From contig JAOASG010000018.1 in NCBI GenBank assembly GCA_025210235.1, forward strand, positions 1-64,000: 64,000 bases of DNA. Reading direction: 5' to 3'. The position numbers and the translations under genes are program-made. Source of the DNA: Vallitalea sp. GTDB lineage: Bacteria; Bacillota; Clostridia; Lachnospirales; Vallitaleaceae. The notes beneath the pieces are model-generated. The model was given only the letters and a program-made list of their open reading frames with translations. It was not told the DNA's origin and ran no database searches. This document shows, piece after piece, positions 28,919 to 37,412 of this stretch (its first letter is position 1; the number at the start of each line of letters is the position of its first letter).

Positions 28919-31150
28919 CTATTTATTATAGTAAGACACAAATGTATCCAAAGCCTTTACTGATGATCTTATATCACTATAAACCGCTATTTTACCCTGT
29001 TCCATTATAGAAATAAACTCACGATAGAATTTACCAGCATTTACTGAAACAGTAATTGGTTTATTATATTTCTTTACTATTTTCACCAGTAAATTTGCTA
29101 AACTATCATCATCATAACATGCATTAGGTAAAGCTCTTAAATCATCTGCATGAGGTACAATACTTACAAACATAGCATCTACTGAATCATCTTGAATAAT
29201 TGTTTCAATATATTTAGCATATAGTATGTCATCTGTCATTGGAGTTACATCAATAATTGCAGAAGATGTATCTATTAACCCATGATAATTAAGTTCTTTT
29301 AACTTCTTATTTGTTTCCTCACTTAAAACTGCAATTTCAAGATTATTAAGTTCATCCGCAGCTACAGTAGCTTCAAAGCCCGCATTCACAACCCCAGCAA
29401 CTCTTCTGCCCTTTGTTTTTTTACCTGCTAATAAAGAAAACGCTTTTATACAATCATAATATGTCTTTATATCATCAATAAGTATAACTCCAGCTTGTTC
29501 ACATACTGCTTTAAAAACATCATAATCTCCTGTCATAGCAGCTGTATGTGATGCTACAGCTTTTGCTCCAGCATCTGTTTTTCCTGATTTATATATAATA
29601 ATTGGCTTATTAATTTCTTTTGCTAATTCATAGAATTTTCTACCTTCACCTTCATCAAAACCTTCAACGTATAAAGCTATATTACTTATATTTTCTTTTG
29701 GAGCAAAATATTTAATTAAGTCTACAATCTTAACATCAAATTTATTACCAAAACTAACAATCGATTTAAATATTTTAAGGTGACTAAACTTATCAATTAA
29801 AGTTAGTGCAATTCCTCCACTTTGAGTTAATAAAACAGTATTACTATTTTCATCAGAATTTAATTCTAATCGTTCTTCATCAATAAATAATGTATTTACT
29901 CCTTTATTTTCTTCATCATTTCCATGAAAAACACCCATACAATTTGGTCCAATGATTCTTACATCGTTTCTTATAACCTTAGATAAATCTTTTCTAAAAT
30001 CACTATATTTCATATCTGATGGAATACCTGGAATAAGAATTACAGACTCAGGCATATTTTTCTTAATACTATCAAAAAAGGAAAAAACAAATTTTGCCTT
30101 AGCAACATATACTGCTAACTGAGTATGTACAGGTATTTCATCAATACTTTTATATAAAACATATTCTTTATTACCTATAGTAGTTTTTCCGCCTTTTATA
30201 TTCACTAAATAAATATCATCTCTTCCAAGGTCATGTAAAAGTTTTGCAATTTCCCTTCCCATACTATATTTTTCTGGATTTGCAGAAACACCAATCACAG
30301 CTATCCCTTTTGGATTGAAAAATGAATCAATATTATTTATATTTGCTTCTTTAATATTATTTAATGTATCTACTTTTTCAAATTGTGCAAATCCATCTAC
30401 AGCTATAAATCTATTATCCTTTGTAATTACAAAAGGATTAATATCAATCGCCTTAACAATATACTTAGGATTTTCTTTTGTTACATTAGAATAATGAAAT
30501 ACAAATGAACTTATTAAACTTGCTGCTTTCGCCATTAATTCAACGTATTCTTCATGACCAATACTTTTAAATTTGTGATAAATATTTAAACCTTTTACTA
30601 ACTCTAATGCCTTATCATAACTAAATGGTGGTAAAAACAAATTGGCTGGGTCATAATATTTTGCAAAAAATTCTGCATCATCTCCACCTTTAGTAAAAGT
30701 TAATACTGGTCCAAATGATGGATCATCCTTAGCTCCTATTAATAATTCATATCCAATACTCTGGGTATGAGGAATAAATTCAACTATTAAAAAACCTTCT
30801 ATTTTCGGTTTGTTTTCATTAAAATGTGATAACACCTCTTTAGTCATCTTGTCTAATACATAACTTACATATAATGTTTCCTGATTTTGTATTACCTTTA
30901 CTCCACCTAATTTTTGTTTATGTGATATATCTGAAGAAACAATTTTCACAACTATTTCATGTCCAAACTTTTCTAACATCTTTTCGGACAATTCATTTGA
31001 ATCTTTAATAAATATAAATTTCGGTACAACTAAACCTATACTCTCAAGTACCATATACACTTCATGTTCATAAAGAATATTGCGACCTTCTGCATACGCA
31101 ATATCAAACACACTATTAATTTTACTTATAGATTCTTCTGAAATATTCAT
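28919..31150 (-). CDS. ADP-forming acyl-CoA (acetate-CoA) ligase, fused beta-alpha type
   Basis: This 743-residue protein converts an acyl-CoA plus ADP and phosphate to the acid, CoA and ATP, or the reverse. The N-terminal 260 residues are an ATP-grasp domain (VVKIVSSDISHKQKLGGV; VEFIPHTQSIGYELLIGA; GPVLTF). A CoA-binding Rossmann domain follows (GIAVIGVSANPEK at 282-294), then two succinyl-CoA-synthetase-like flavodoxin domains. LLTQSGGIA near 440 and ASHTAAMTGDYD with the phospho-His535 are the catalytic elements. The order beta-then-alpha is the reverse of many archaeal enzymes. Monocistronic. The acyl substrate (acetate, branched-chain or aryl acids) is not readable from sequence. Confidence 0.88.
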   Translation of the reverse strand: MNISEESISKINSVFDIAYAEGRNILYEHEVYMVLESIGLVVPKFIFIKDSNELSEKMLEKFGHEIVVKIVSSDISHKQKLGGVKVIQNQETLYVSYVLDKMTKEVLSHFNENKPKIEGFLIVEFIPHTQSIGYELLIGAKDDPSFGPVLTFTKGGDDAEFFAKYYDPANLFLPPFSYDKALELVKGLNIYHKFKSIGHEEYVELMAKAASLISSFVFHYSNVTKENPKYIVKAIDINPFVITKDNRFIAVDGFAQFEKVDTLNNIKEANINNIDSFFNPKGIAVIGVSANPEKYSMGREIAKLLHDLGRDDIYLVNIKGGKTTIGNKEYVLYKSIDEIPVHTQLAVYVAKAKFVFSFFDSIKKNMPESVILIPGIPSDMKYSDFRKDLSKVIRNDVRIIGPNCMGVFHGNDEENKGVNTLFIDEERLELNSDENSNTVLLTQSGGIALTLIDKFSHLKIFKSIVSFGNKFDVKIVDLIKYFAPKENISNIALYVEGFDEGEGRKFYELAKEINKPIIIYKSGKTDAGAKAVASHTAAMTGDYDVFKAVCEQAGVILIDDIKTYYDCIKAFSLLAGKKTKGRRVAGVVNAGFEATVAADELNNLEIAVLSEETNKKLKELNYHGLIDTSSAIIDVTPMTDDILYAKYIETIIQDDSVDAMFVSIVPHADDLRALPNACYDDDSLANLLVKIVKKYNKPITVSVNAGKFYREFISIMEQGKIAVYSDIRSSVKALDTFVSYYNK

Positions 31151-31170
31151 TATTTATCACCCCTTCAAAA

Positions 31171-31312
31171 TATTATATTAGTTAAGTAATTGTAAAACTA
31201 CATTTAGTTGATTATTTAATACAATATGTTGGATTCCCACTGTTATAAGGACTACATATTGTATTTAAAGAAATATAATCCTTAGTTTTGCAATTACCTA
31301 TATTATATTAGT
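31171..31312. repeat. MITE-like palindromic element, copy A, with 12-bp target duplication
   Basis: The element proper (31183-31300, 118 bp) has 18-bp terminal inverted repeats (TAAGTAATTGTAAAACTA against TAGGTAATTGCAAAACTA) and inner complementary blocks ATACAATATGT/ACATATTGTAT. It is flanked by an identical 12-bp direct repeat TATTATATTAGT (31171-31182 and 31301-31312). It has no coding capacity. Copy B is at 33280-33396. Confidence 0.85.
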
Positions 31313-31404
31313 ATTATAACAAAATACCATAATAACAGCTACAGTAAAACAAAAAATTTATTCTAGACTAATTCTAGAATAAATTTTCATATTAAGATAA
31401 GTAT

Positions 31405-31833
31405 TTATTCACTTATACGATTACATATTTGATCCTTTTTATAGCAATATATTTTACTTGATCCACACTTTGGACATTTACTTGCATTAGATATATCAAA
31501 ATCATATTCATAATCACATTCCATACATTTCACTCTACATTTCTTACAACAATAAATACCTCCAGTAATATTTATTGCCTTGCCAGATGTTAATGCTATT
31601 GCTACTTTTTGTCTAGCACTATCAATAATATTTTGGAACGTTTGTCTTGAAACATGCATTTTCCTTGCACATTGTTCCTGATTCAAATTTTCTATGTCTT
31701 TTAATCTCATAGCTTCTAATTCTTCTAAGTTAAGAATAATTTCTTCTAAATCTTCTATTGATTTGCCAATAGGTTTAAAATAGGTATATTCAGGAAAAAA
31801 TTCTACTTTTCTACACTTCTTTGGTCTTGGCAT
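31405..31833 (-). CDS. DUF134 family DNA-binding-like protein
   Basis: The 142-residue protein starts MPRPKKCRKVEFFPEYTYFKP and has a sigma-region-4-like helix-turn-helix (LEEMEA-type segment LEELEAMRLKDIENLNQEQ, then CARKMHVSRQTFQNIIDSAR), followed by a C-terminal four-Cys zinc ribbon (CKKCRVKCMECDYEYD, CPKCGSSKI). DUF134 genes are often found beside iron-sulfur carrier genes. Here its ATG directly follows the stop of the Mrp/NBP35 gene (TAGATG), so the pair is cotranscribed. A regulatory role in Fe-S metabolism is inferred from that link only. Confidence 0.85.
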   Translation of the reverse strand: MPRPKKCRKVEFFPEYTYFKPIGKSIEDLEEIILNLEELEAMRLKDIENLNQEQCARKMHVSRQTFQNIIDSARQKVAIALTSGKAINITGGIYCCKKCRVKCMECDYEYDFDISNASKCPKCGSSKIYCYKKDQICNRISE

Positions 31834-32643
31834 CTATTTACCAACAATTTCATCAGTTATTTTTTCAAACATTGTATTTATTTCATCTGACTTACCTATT
31901 CCATATTGTGCAATTTCTTGAGTCATTGGTAATTCTCCTAATAACCTAATTCCCATATCATCTAAAAATTCTTTTGTATTTCCATTAAACATTCTAATTG
32001 TTTTTCCACAATCTGGACATTTAATATAGCTCATATTCTCAATAACTCCAATAACTTCAACATCCATTTTCTTAGTCATATTTATTGCCTTAGCAACTAT
32101 CATTGAAACCATATCATGAGGCACCGAAACCATTACTACTCCAGTTATAGGCATAACTTGCATAACTGTTAATGCTACATCTCCAGTTCCTGGTGGTAAG
32201 TCAACTACTAAATAATCTAAATCTTCCCATAAAACATCAGTCCAAAACTGTTTAACTGTACCAGAAATAATTGGTCCTCTCCATATTACAGGAGTATTTT
32301 CTTGATCAATCAAGAAATTAAGTGACATAACTTTTAATCCATTATCTGCTATTACTGGTAATATACCTGTTTCAAGTACGGCTGCTCTTTTATCTTGTAA
32401 CCCTAATAATCTTGGAACACTAGGACCTGTAATATCAGCATCTAAAATCCCCACTTTATATCCTTTTTTCACTAAATCATTAGCAAGCATAACTGATACC
32501 GTAGATTTACCAACTCCACCTTTTCCACTCATAACACCTATTATATTTTTTACATTGTTAATTGGATTATTCTCTACCATACAATTTGCCTTTTTACTAT
32601 CACTACAATTACCATTAGATGAACATGTATCACATGTTGACAT
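31834..32643 (-). CDS. Mrp/NBP35-family P-loop ATPase, Fe-S cluster carrier
   Basis: This 269-residue protein has a Cys-rich N-terminus (CDTCSSNGNCSDSKKANC, four to five Cys suitable for a cluster) and a ParA/MinD-type ATPase domain: deviant Walker A GVMSGKGGVGKSTVS, switch DADITGPSVPRLLG, and LVVDLPPGTGDVALT. A CPDCGKTIRMF motif near 205 supplies the conserved CxxC that bridges the cluster in the dimer. It delivers Fe-S clusters to apoproteins. The start at 32643 has AAGGAG 8 nt upstream; an in-frame GTG 9 nt earlier lies within that site. Confidence 0.92.
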   Translation of the reverse strand: MSTCDTCSSNGNCSDSKKANCMVENNPINNVKNIIGVMSGKGGVGKSTVSVMLANDLVKKGYKVGILDADITGPSVPRLLGLQDKRAAVLETGILPVIADNGLKVMSLNFLIDQENTPVIWRGPIISGTVKQFWTDVLWEDLDYLVVDLPPGTGDVALTVMQVMPITGVVMVSVPHDMVSMIVAKAINMTKKMDVEVIGVIENMSYIKCPDCGKTIRMFNGNTKEFLDDMGIRLLGELPMTQEIAQYGIGKSDEINTMFEKITDEIVGK

Positions 32644-32777
32644 TTTTATCACTCCTTAATTTATTCTTAAGTATTTTAATTACATTTAATATGCATAAAT
32701 CAAGTTATTCTTGTCCGTAAATATATAAATTTTATTAGCATATGCCAATAAAAATATACACCTTTTTATATATATTG

Positions 32778-33251
32778 TCAAATCTTTTCAATTAAGCAAA
32801 TTGCCTGTGAAGCTATTCCTAATCCTTTACCAGTAAACCCCATACCTTCCTCAGTAGTAGCTTTAATATTTACTTTTTCAATATCTATATTTAATATTTG
32901 TGCTATATTCTTTCTCATATCTGGTATAAATAAAGCCATTTTAGGTTTTTGTGCAATAATTGTTGAATCTATATTTAATATTTTATATCCTTCTTCATTA
33001 AGTATTTTTTTTACTTGTTCCATTAGTTTCATACTAGAAATGGATTCATACTTATTGTCTGTATCAGGAAAATGCTTACCTATATCACCTTTTGCCATTG
33101 CGCCAAGTAATGAATCCATAATTGCATGTAATAAAACATCTGCATCAGAGTGGCCTAATAACCCCTTCTCAAAAGGAATTTTAACCCCTCCAATAATTAA
33201 ATCTCTATTCTCTACTAATTTATGTACATCATAACCCATTCCTACTCTCAT
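32778..33251 (-). CDS. ispF: 2-C-methyl-D-erythritol 2,4-cyclodiphosphate synthase
   Basis: The 157-residue enzyme of the MEP isoprenoid pathway cyclises CDP-ME-2-phosphate. It starts [12 protein letters not shown] with the zinc Asp and His (GYDVH), continues [21 protein letters not shown] with the second zinc His, and [11 protein letters not shown]. The C-terminal [19 protein letters not shown] is the family signature. ispD is not adjacent. In Bacillus ispF lies near the cysE-cysS block, so its presence here is a loosened form of that order. Confidence 0.97.
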   Translation of the reverse strand: MRVGMGYDVHKLVENRDLIIGGVKIPFEKGLLGHSDADVLLHAIMDSLLGAMAKGDIGKHFPDTDNKYESISSMKLMEQVKKILNEEGYKILNIDSTIIAQKPKMALFIPDMRKNIAQILNIDIEKVNIKATTEEGMGFTGKGLGIASQAICLIEKI

Positions 33252-33270
33252 TTTTTTCTCCTCTTAATAC

Positions 33271-33407
33271 GTATATTATTTAGTAATTGGGAAACTCATT
33301 AAGTTGATTCTTTAATACAATATGTTGGCTTCAGCTTATAATAAGAACTACATATTGTATGTAAAGAATTAAAATCCTTAGTTTCACAATTACCTATGTA
33401 TATTATT
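33271..33407. repeat. MITE-like palindromic element, copy B, with flanking direct repeats
   Basis: The element (33280-33396, 117 bp) is about 80 percent identical by eye to copy A, with ends TTAGTAATTGGGAAACT and TAGGTAATTGTGAAACT in inverted orientation and the same inner ATACAATATGT/ACATATTGTAT blocks. GTATATTATT occurs on both sides (33271-33280 and 33398-33407), consistent with target duplication. Confidence 0.8.
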
Positions 33408-33440
33408 GTATATAATTACAAAATTAAATATTTGGTATTG

Positions 33441-35414
33441 TTATTTTTCTTTAATTACACCTTTATAATAAGCTTTTAATAACATTTTCAAACCTGTTAT
33501 CTCTTTTTTTAACTCTTGACCTATATCAGTATTCTTAACTCTAATTCTTTTACTTTTCTTTTCTAATACTTGATATGATGAAACAATATCGCTTTCATTT
33601 GCTATTGCTTTTTTCTTTGACTCAAACTTTTCATGAGCAACCATTACAAGACCAAAAGAATTATATATAAGAGTATAGCCAGCAATACCAGTAATATGCT
33701 GATAAGCTTGTGACAACCCTCCATCAATAACAAGTAATTTACCATTGGCTTTTATTGGACTTTCCCCTTTTTTTACTTCAACTGGAACATGCCCATTAAT
33801 TATATGTGAAGTATTCTCATCTATTCCAAATTCCATTAATATTTCCTTGCATTTTTTTTCATTATTTCTGTACTTATAATAATTATTTTTTTCTTCCTTT
33901 TTAATATCTTTATCATTTAGAAAATATCTCTCAAATGTAGCCATTTTTTTCTTTCCAAACAAAGGCGAATTAGGTCCTATCCATAAATACCAAAAATAAT
34001 CTTTATTATTAAATTCGTTGTTGTTATTAAAATAATAATCTCTTATAAGTATTTCTATTTTATCAATAAGATTCTTGCCTCTATAATATTCATTACCTAT
34101 ATAAACCTCAGTAAAAGATCCATCTTCATCCATTGGGATACATCCATGATAGAGTAAATTAGAATTATACTTTAGATACATACTACCCTTAGCAAATAAA
34201 AATTTTGTATGTTTTTGTAATTTTTCATTACTTTGATATGATAAAGATAATTTATACATAACATCCTTTTCTTCATCATTTAATTCATAAGGATTTTTGG
34301 GATTAATCGTTGGAAAACTGCAATCATTAAGATCATAAACTTTCCCATCTATTAGTATTGTACCTTCTTTATAATTTATGTTATTTAATATCAATCTATC
34401 TTCCATCATAAAGTTAGGATTTCTATTTATTACCTGACCTTCTAATTTAAATTGAATAATAGTAATAGCTTTATGTATTTTCTTCATTAATGAAATTTCT
34501 TTGTTTGTATATTTACTTTTATCACTTAAAATTATATTAAAATTCTTACAAGAATCTTCTTTATAATATTCTAATGCAAAAGTTGCAAGAGGTAATAAAT
34601 TAATACCATATCCTTCTTCTATTGTATCAAGATTTCCATATCTAGTAGATATCCTAATTGTATTAGCTATACAAGCTAATGAACCTGCTGCTGCGCCCAT
34701 CCATAGTATATCATGATTTCCCCATTGAATATCCACAGAATGGTGTTTCATAAGTTTATCTAGTATAATATGAGCCCCAGGTCCTCTATCATAAATATCA
34801 CCAATAATATGAAGTCTATCAATTGCTAATCGTTGTATAACTCGACAAATAGCTATAATAAAATTATCAGCTCTATTAACTTCAATTATAGTATTAATAA
34901 TGCCATCATAATATTCTTGTTTATTAACTTCTCTTTGCTGCTCATGAAGTAGTTCTTCGATAATATATTCAAAGTCTTTAGGTAATGCCTTTCTAACTTT
35001 TGATCTAGTATACTTAGATGATATTTCACGACATACTAAAATTAATCTATGTAAAGTTATTTCATACCATTCTAGTAAGTTTTCTTCTTCATTTTTAACT
35101 TTTTCTAGTATTTGTTCTGGGTAATAAATTAACATTGCTAAGCGTTTTTTTTCATATTCTCTTATGGAATTATCAAAAATAAAGTCTATTTTCCTACGAA
35201 TTACTCCTGAAGCATTATTAAGCACATGAATAAATGCTTCATATTCTCCATGTATATCTGATAAAAAATGTTCAGTTCCTTTTGGAAGATTTAAAATAGC
35301 TTCTAGGTTTATAACTTCTGTACAAGCTGAATTAATAGTAGGGTATTGTTTAGAAAGTAATTTTATATATTGGATATTACTGTTAATATCCTCATCCCAA
35401 TAATTATTCATCAT
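33441..35414 (-). CDS. fbp: Class III fructose-1,6-bisphosphatase
   Basis: This 657-residue enzyme hydrolyses fructose-1,6-bisphosphate in gluconeogenesis. It has the calcineurin-like metal motifs LSDIHGEYEAF near 42, IGDIYDRGPGAHI near 200, WGNHDILWMG near 230, and a late INGHVPV near 545 with a further GYTLIYNSFG. The length is typical of the Firmicutes class III enzyme. The ribosome site AGAAGG allows either of two consecutive ATG codons (35414 or 35411); I keep the first. It is monocistronic; MITE-like copy B lies between it and ispF. Confidence 0.96.
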   Translation of the reverse strand: MMNNYWDEDINSNIQYIKLLSKQYPTINSACTEVINLEAILNLPKGTEHFLSDIHGEYEAFIHVLNNASGVIRRKIDFIFDNSIREYEKKRLAMLIYYPEQILEKVKNEEENLLEWYEITLHRLILVCREISSKYTRSKVRKALPKDFEYIIEELLHEQQREVNKQEYYDGIINTIIEVNRADNFIIAICRVIQRLAIDRLHIIGDIYDRGPGAHIILDKLMKHHSVDIQWGNHDILWMGAAAGSLACIANTIRISTRYGNLDTIEEGYGINLLPLATFALEYYKEDSCKNFNIILSDKSKYTNKEISLMKKIHKAITIIQFKLEGQVINRNPNFMMEDRLILNNINYKEGTILIDGKVYDLNDCSFPTINPKNPYELNDEEKDVMYKLSLSYQSNEKLQKHTKFLFAKGSMYLKYNSNLLYHGCIPMDEDGSFTEVYIGNEYYRGKNLIDKIEILIRDYYFNNNNEFNNKDYFWYLWIGPNSPLFGKKKMATFERYFLNDKDIKKEEKNNYYKYRNNEKKCKEILMEFGIDENTSHIINGHVPVEVKKGESPIKANGKLLVIDGGLSQAYQHITGIAGYTLIYNSFGLVMVAHEKFESKKKAIANESDIVSSYQVLEKKSKRIRVKNTDIGQELKKEITGLKMLLKAYYKGVIKEK

Positions 35415-35537
35415 ACACCTTCTTTTTATTTATAAAATAATAATATTATTAATTATACAATAAAATATTCTTTCATTCTATAAATATAACTAAAATTTAA
35501 AAAAATATGAATCAAAAACTATTGTAACATAAAAGAT

Positions 35538-35571
35538 AATAGGTCACTGAAAATATATTCAGTGACCTATT
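35538..35571 (-). terminator. Hairpin terminator of the glycerol-3-phosphate cluster
   Basis: Perfect 14-bp arms (35538-35551 and 35558-35571) lie 55 bp after the DUF1667 stop. The following minus-strand sequence ATCTTTTATG is only moderately T-rich. Confidence 0.65.
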
Positions 35572-35625
35572 TGGGTATAACTTAGGTATTAATAATTTAT
35601 ATAAGTATCGTAAAATAATAACTAT

Positions 35626-35994
35626 CTAACTACATATTTTATCAGCGCTACTAGTAAGAACTATATTAACATCATTTACTATATTTTCTACTGCTTTGTC
35701 TCCTATTTTCATTGGAGCTTCTAAAACAACATTATTTATAACTTTCATACACTCAAATAATGATTCTTTTGGCAAAGGTTTATCTGATTTTACAGAAACA
35801 AGAGGAACCTTTCCATTATGGACTCTCATTGTAGTTGTTAATATTCTTGTAGGATGTGTACATTCAGCTTTTGCATATGCTTCGCCTCTTTTACACGTAT
35901 TACCTTCTACATTTGTCACTTCTTTATCTTGTAATGAAACAGTTATATTACATCCGATAGGACATGCTATACATACCAAATCTCTTTTTTCCAT
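35626..35994 (-). CDS. DUF1667 protein, probable partner of the GlpA/GlpB-like dehydrogenase
   Basis: The 122-residue protein begins with CIACPIGCNITV and has a further Cys in EGNTCKRGEAYAKAEC, giving four Cys in a molybdopterin-oxidoreductase-like N-terminal pattern that could hold an Fe-S cluster. DUF1667 genes are repeatedly found beside GlpA- and GlpB-like flavoproteins in anaerobic Firmicutes. It is the third gene of the cluster and is followed by a terminator. It probably acts as a small electron-transfer subunit of the glycerol-3-phosphate dehydrogenase; this is inference from neighbourhood. Confidence 0.85.
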   Translation of the reverse strand: MEKRDLVCIACPIGCNITVSLQDKEVTNVEGNTCKRGEAYAKAECTHPTRILTTTMRVHNGKVPLVSVKSDKPLPKESLFECMKVINNVVLEAPMKIGDKAVENIVNDVNIVLTSSADKICS

Positions 35995-36015
35995 TATGAA
36001 ACCTCCTTTTTATAC

Positions 36016-36053
36016 TTCACACCTAATTAAGTAATTGCAAATTTCACACCTAA
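36016..36053. repeat. Short remnant of the MITE-like family between direct repeats
   Basis: TTCACACCTAA occurs at 36016-36026 and 36043-36053, and between the copies lies TTAAGTAATTGCAAA, which matches the first bases of the MITE-like end. This looks like an internally deleted element or an excision footprint with its target duplication still visible. Confidence 0.5.
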
Positions 36054-36077
36054 CTAAAAACTTTATATTACAACGCT

Positions 36078-37340
36078 TTACTGTTCAAGCATAATTTCTA
36101 AAGCTTGTCCTTCTTCCATATTGTCTAATATTTTGTTTGTTAGTTTAACGCTTTCCATTTCTCCTGGTGCTACTTTAGGATGTTTTTTTGAGTAAATAAC
36201 ATTACCTTTTGATTTAACAACAACTTTAACATTTTTCTTAACATCTACTACTCTAAAATAAAGTTTATTTTCATCTTGAACTAATTCTTTATTGATTTTA
36301 TGTGGAACTACATATCTAACTCCATCACCTGCAATAGTTCTTATTGTGTTTTCTTTATTAGCCTTTTTATTTTCTAAAATATATTTTGCAGCACATCTTC
36401 CTGCAAGTCTACTTTCCGCTGTTACAAAATCAACTAAATCATGAACATGAACAACGTTACCACATGCAAAAACACCTTCTACAGATGTTTCCATAGATTC
36501 TGTAACAACTGGACCAGATGTTACATTATCCATTTCAACACCTAAATCACGTGATATTTCATTTTCTGGAATAAGTCCAACAGATAGTAGTAATGTATCA
36601 CAAGGTACATATTCATAAGTTTCTTTTATTGGTCTTCTATTTTCATCTACTTGTGCTATAGTAATTCCCTCAAGTCTTTCTTTACCATGAATATTAACTA
36701 CAGTATGACTTAATTTTAAAGGAATATTATAATCATCAAGGCATTGTACAATATTTCTTGTCAATCCACCAGAATAAGGCATTAATTCACATACCATTTT
36801 TACTTTTGCGCCTTCTAATGTCATTCTACGTGCCATTATAAGTCCTATATCACCCGAACCTAAAATTACTACTTCTTTTCCTGGTAAAAAACCTTCCATG
36901 TTAACAAAACGTTGAGCTGCTCCAGCTGTATATATTCCAGCTGGTCTTAACCCTGGAATATTTAGTGCACCTCTTGTTCTTTCTCTACATCCCATAGCAA
37001 GGACAATAGCATTTGCTTTAATATTTACTAATCCGTCATAACTATTTACAACTGTTACAACTTTATCTTCACTAATGTTTAATACCATTGTTTCTAATTT
37101 AAAACTAATACCTAATTTACCTACTTCTTTTGCAAATCTATCAGCATATTCAGGACCTGTTAATTCTTCTTTAAATACATGAAGTCCAAATCCATTATGA
37201 ATACATTGTTGTAAAATACCACCTAATTCTTTATCCCTCTCTATTATTAAAATATCCTTTACACCGTTCTTATATCCTTCTACTGCAGCAGCCATTCCGG
37301 CTGGTCCTCCACCAATTATAACTAAATCAACTGTGTTCAT
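36078..37340 (-). CDS. FAD/NAD-dependent oxidoreductase, GlpB-like partner of glycerol-3-phosphate dehydrogenase
   Basis: The 420-residue flavoprotein has an N-terminal FAD fold DLVIIGGGPAGMAAAVEGYK, a central NAD-binding motif VVILGSGDIGLIMARRM near 158, and FACGNVVHVHDLVDFV near 302 where FAD contacts end. Its C-terminal 90 residues are a distinct beta-rich extension. It resembles the NAD(FAD)-dependent subunit that accompanies GlpA-like proteins in Clostridia, where it likely passes electrons from glycerol-3-phosphate to NAD or another carrier. It lies 72 bp after the glpA-like gene and upstream of DUF1667. Confidence 0.85.
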   Translation of the reverse strand: MNTVDLVIIGGGPAGMAAAVEGYKNGVKDILIIERDKELGGILQQCIHNGFGLHVFKEELTGPEYADRFAKEVGKLGISFKLETMVLNISEDKVVTVVNSYDGLVNIKANAIVLAMGCRERTRGALNIPGLRPAGIYTAGAAQRFVNMEGFLPGKEVVILGSGDIGLIMARRMTLEGAKVKMVCELMPYSGGLTRNIVQCLDDYNIPLKLSHTVVNIHGKERLEGITIAQVDENRRPIKETYEYVPCDTLLLSVGLIPENEISRDLGVEMDNVTSGPVVTESMETSVEGVFACGNVVHVHDLVDFVTAESRLAGRCAAKYILENKKANKENTIRTIAGDGVRYVVPHKINKELVQDENKLYFRVVDVKKNVKVVVKSKGNVIYSKKHPKVAPGEMESVKLTNKILDNMEEGQALEIMLEQ

Positions 37341-37412
37341 CTATTTTCACCTCATTTTAGTATTATAATAATATTACCAAACTCCTCATTAAAATTTATT
37401 TTAACATTAACT

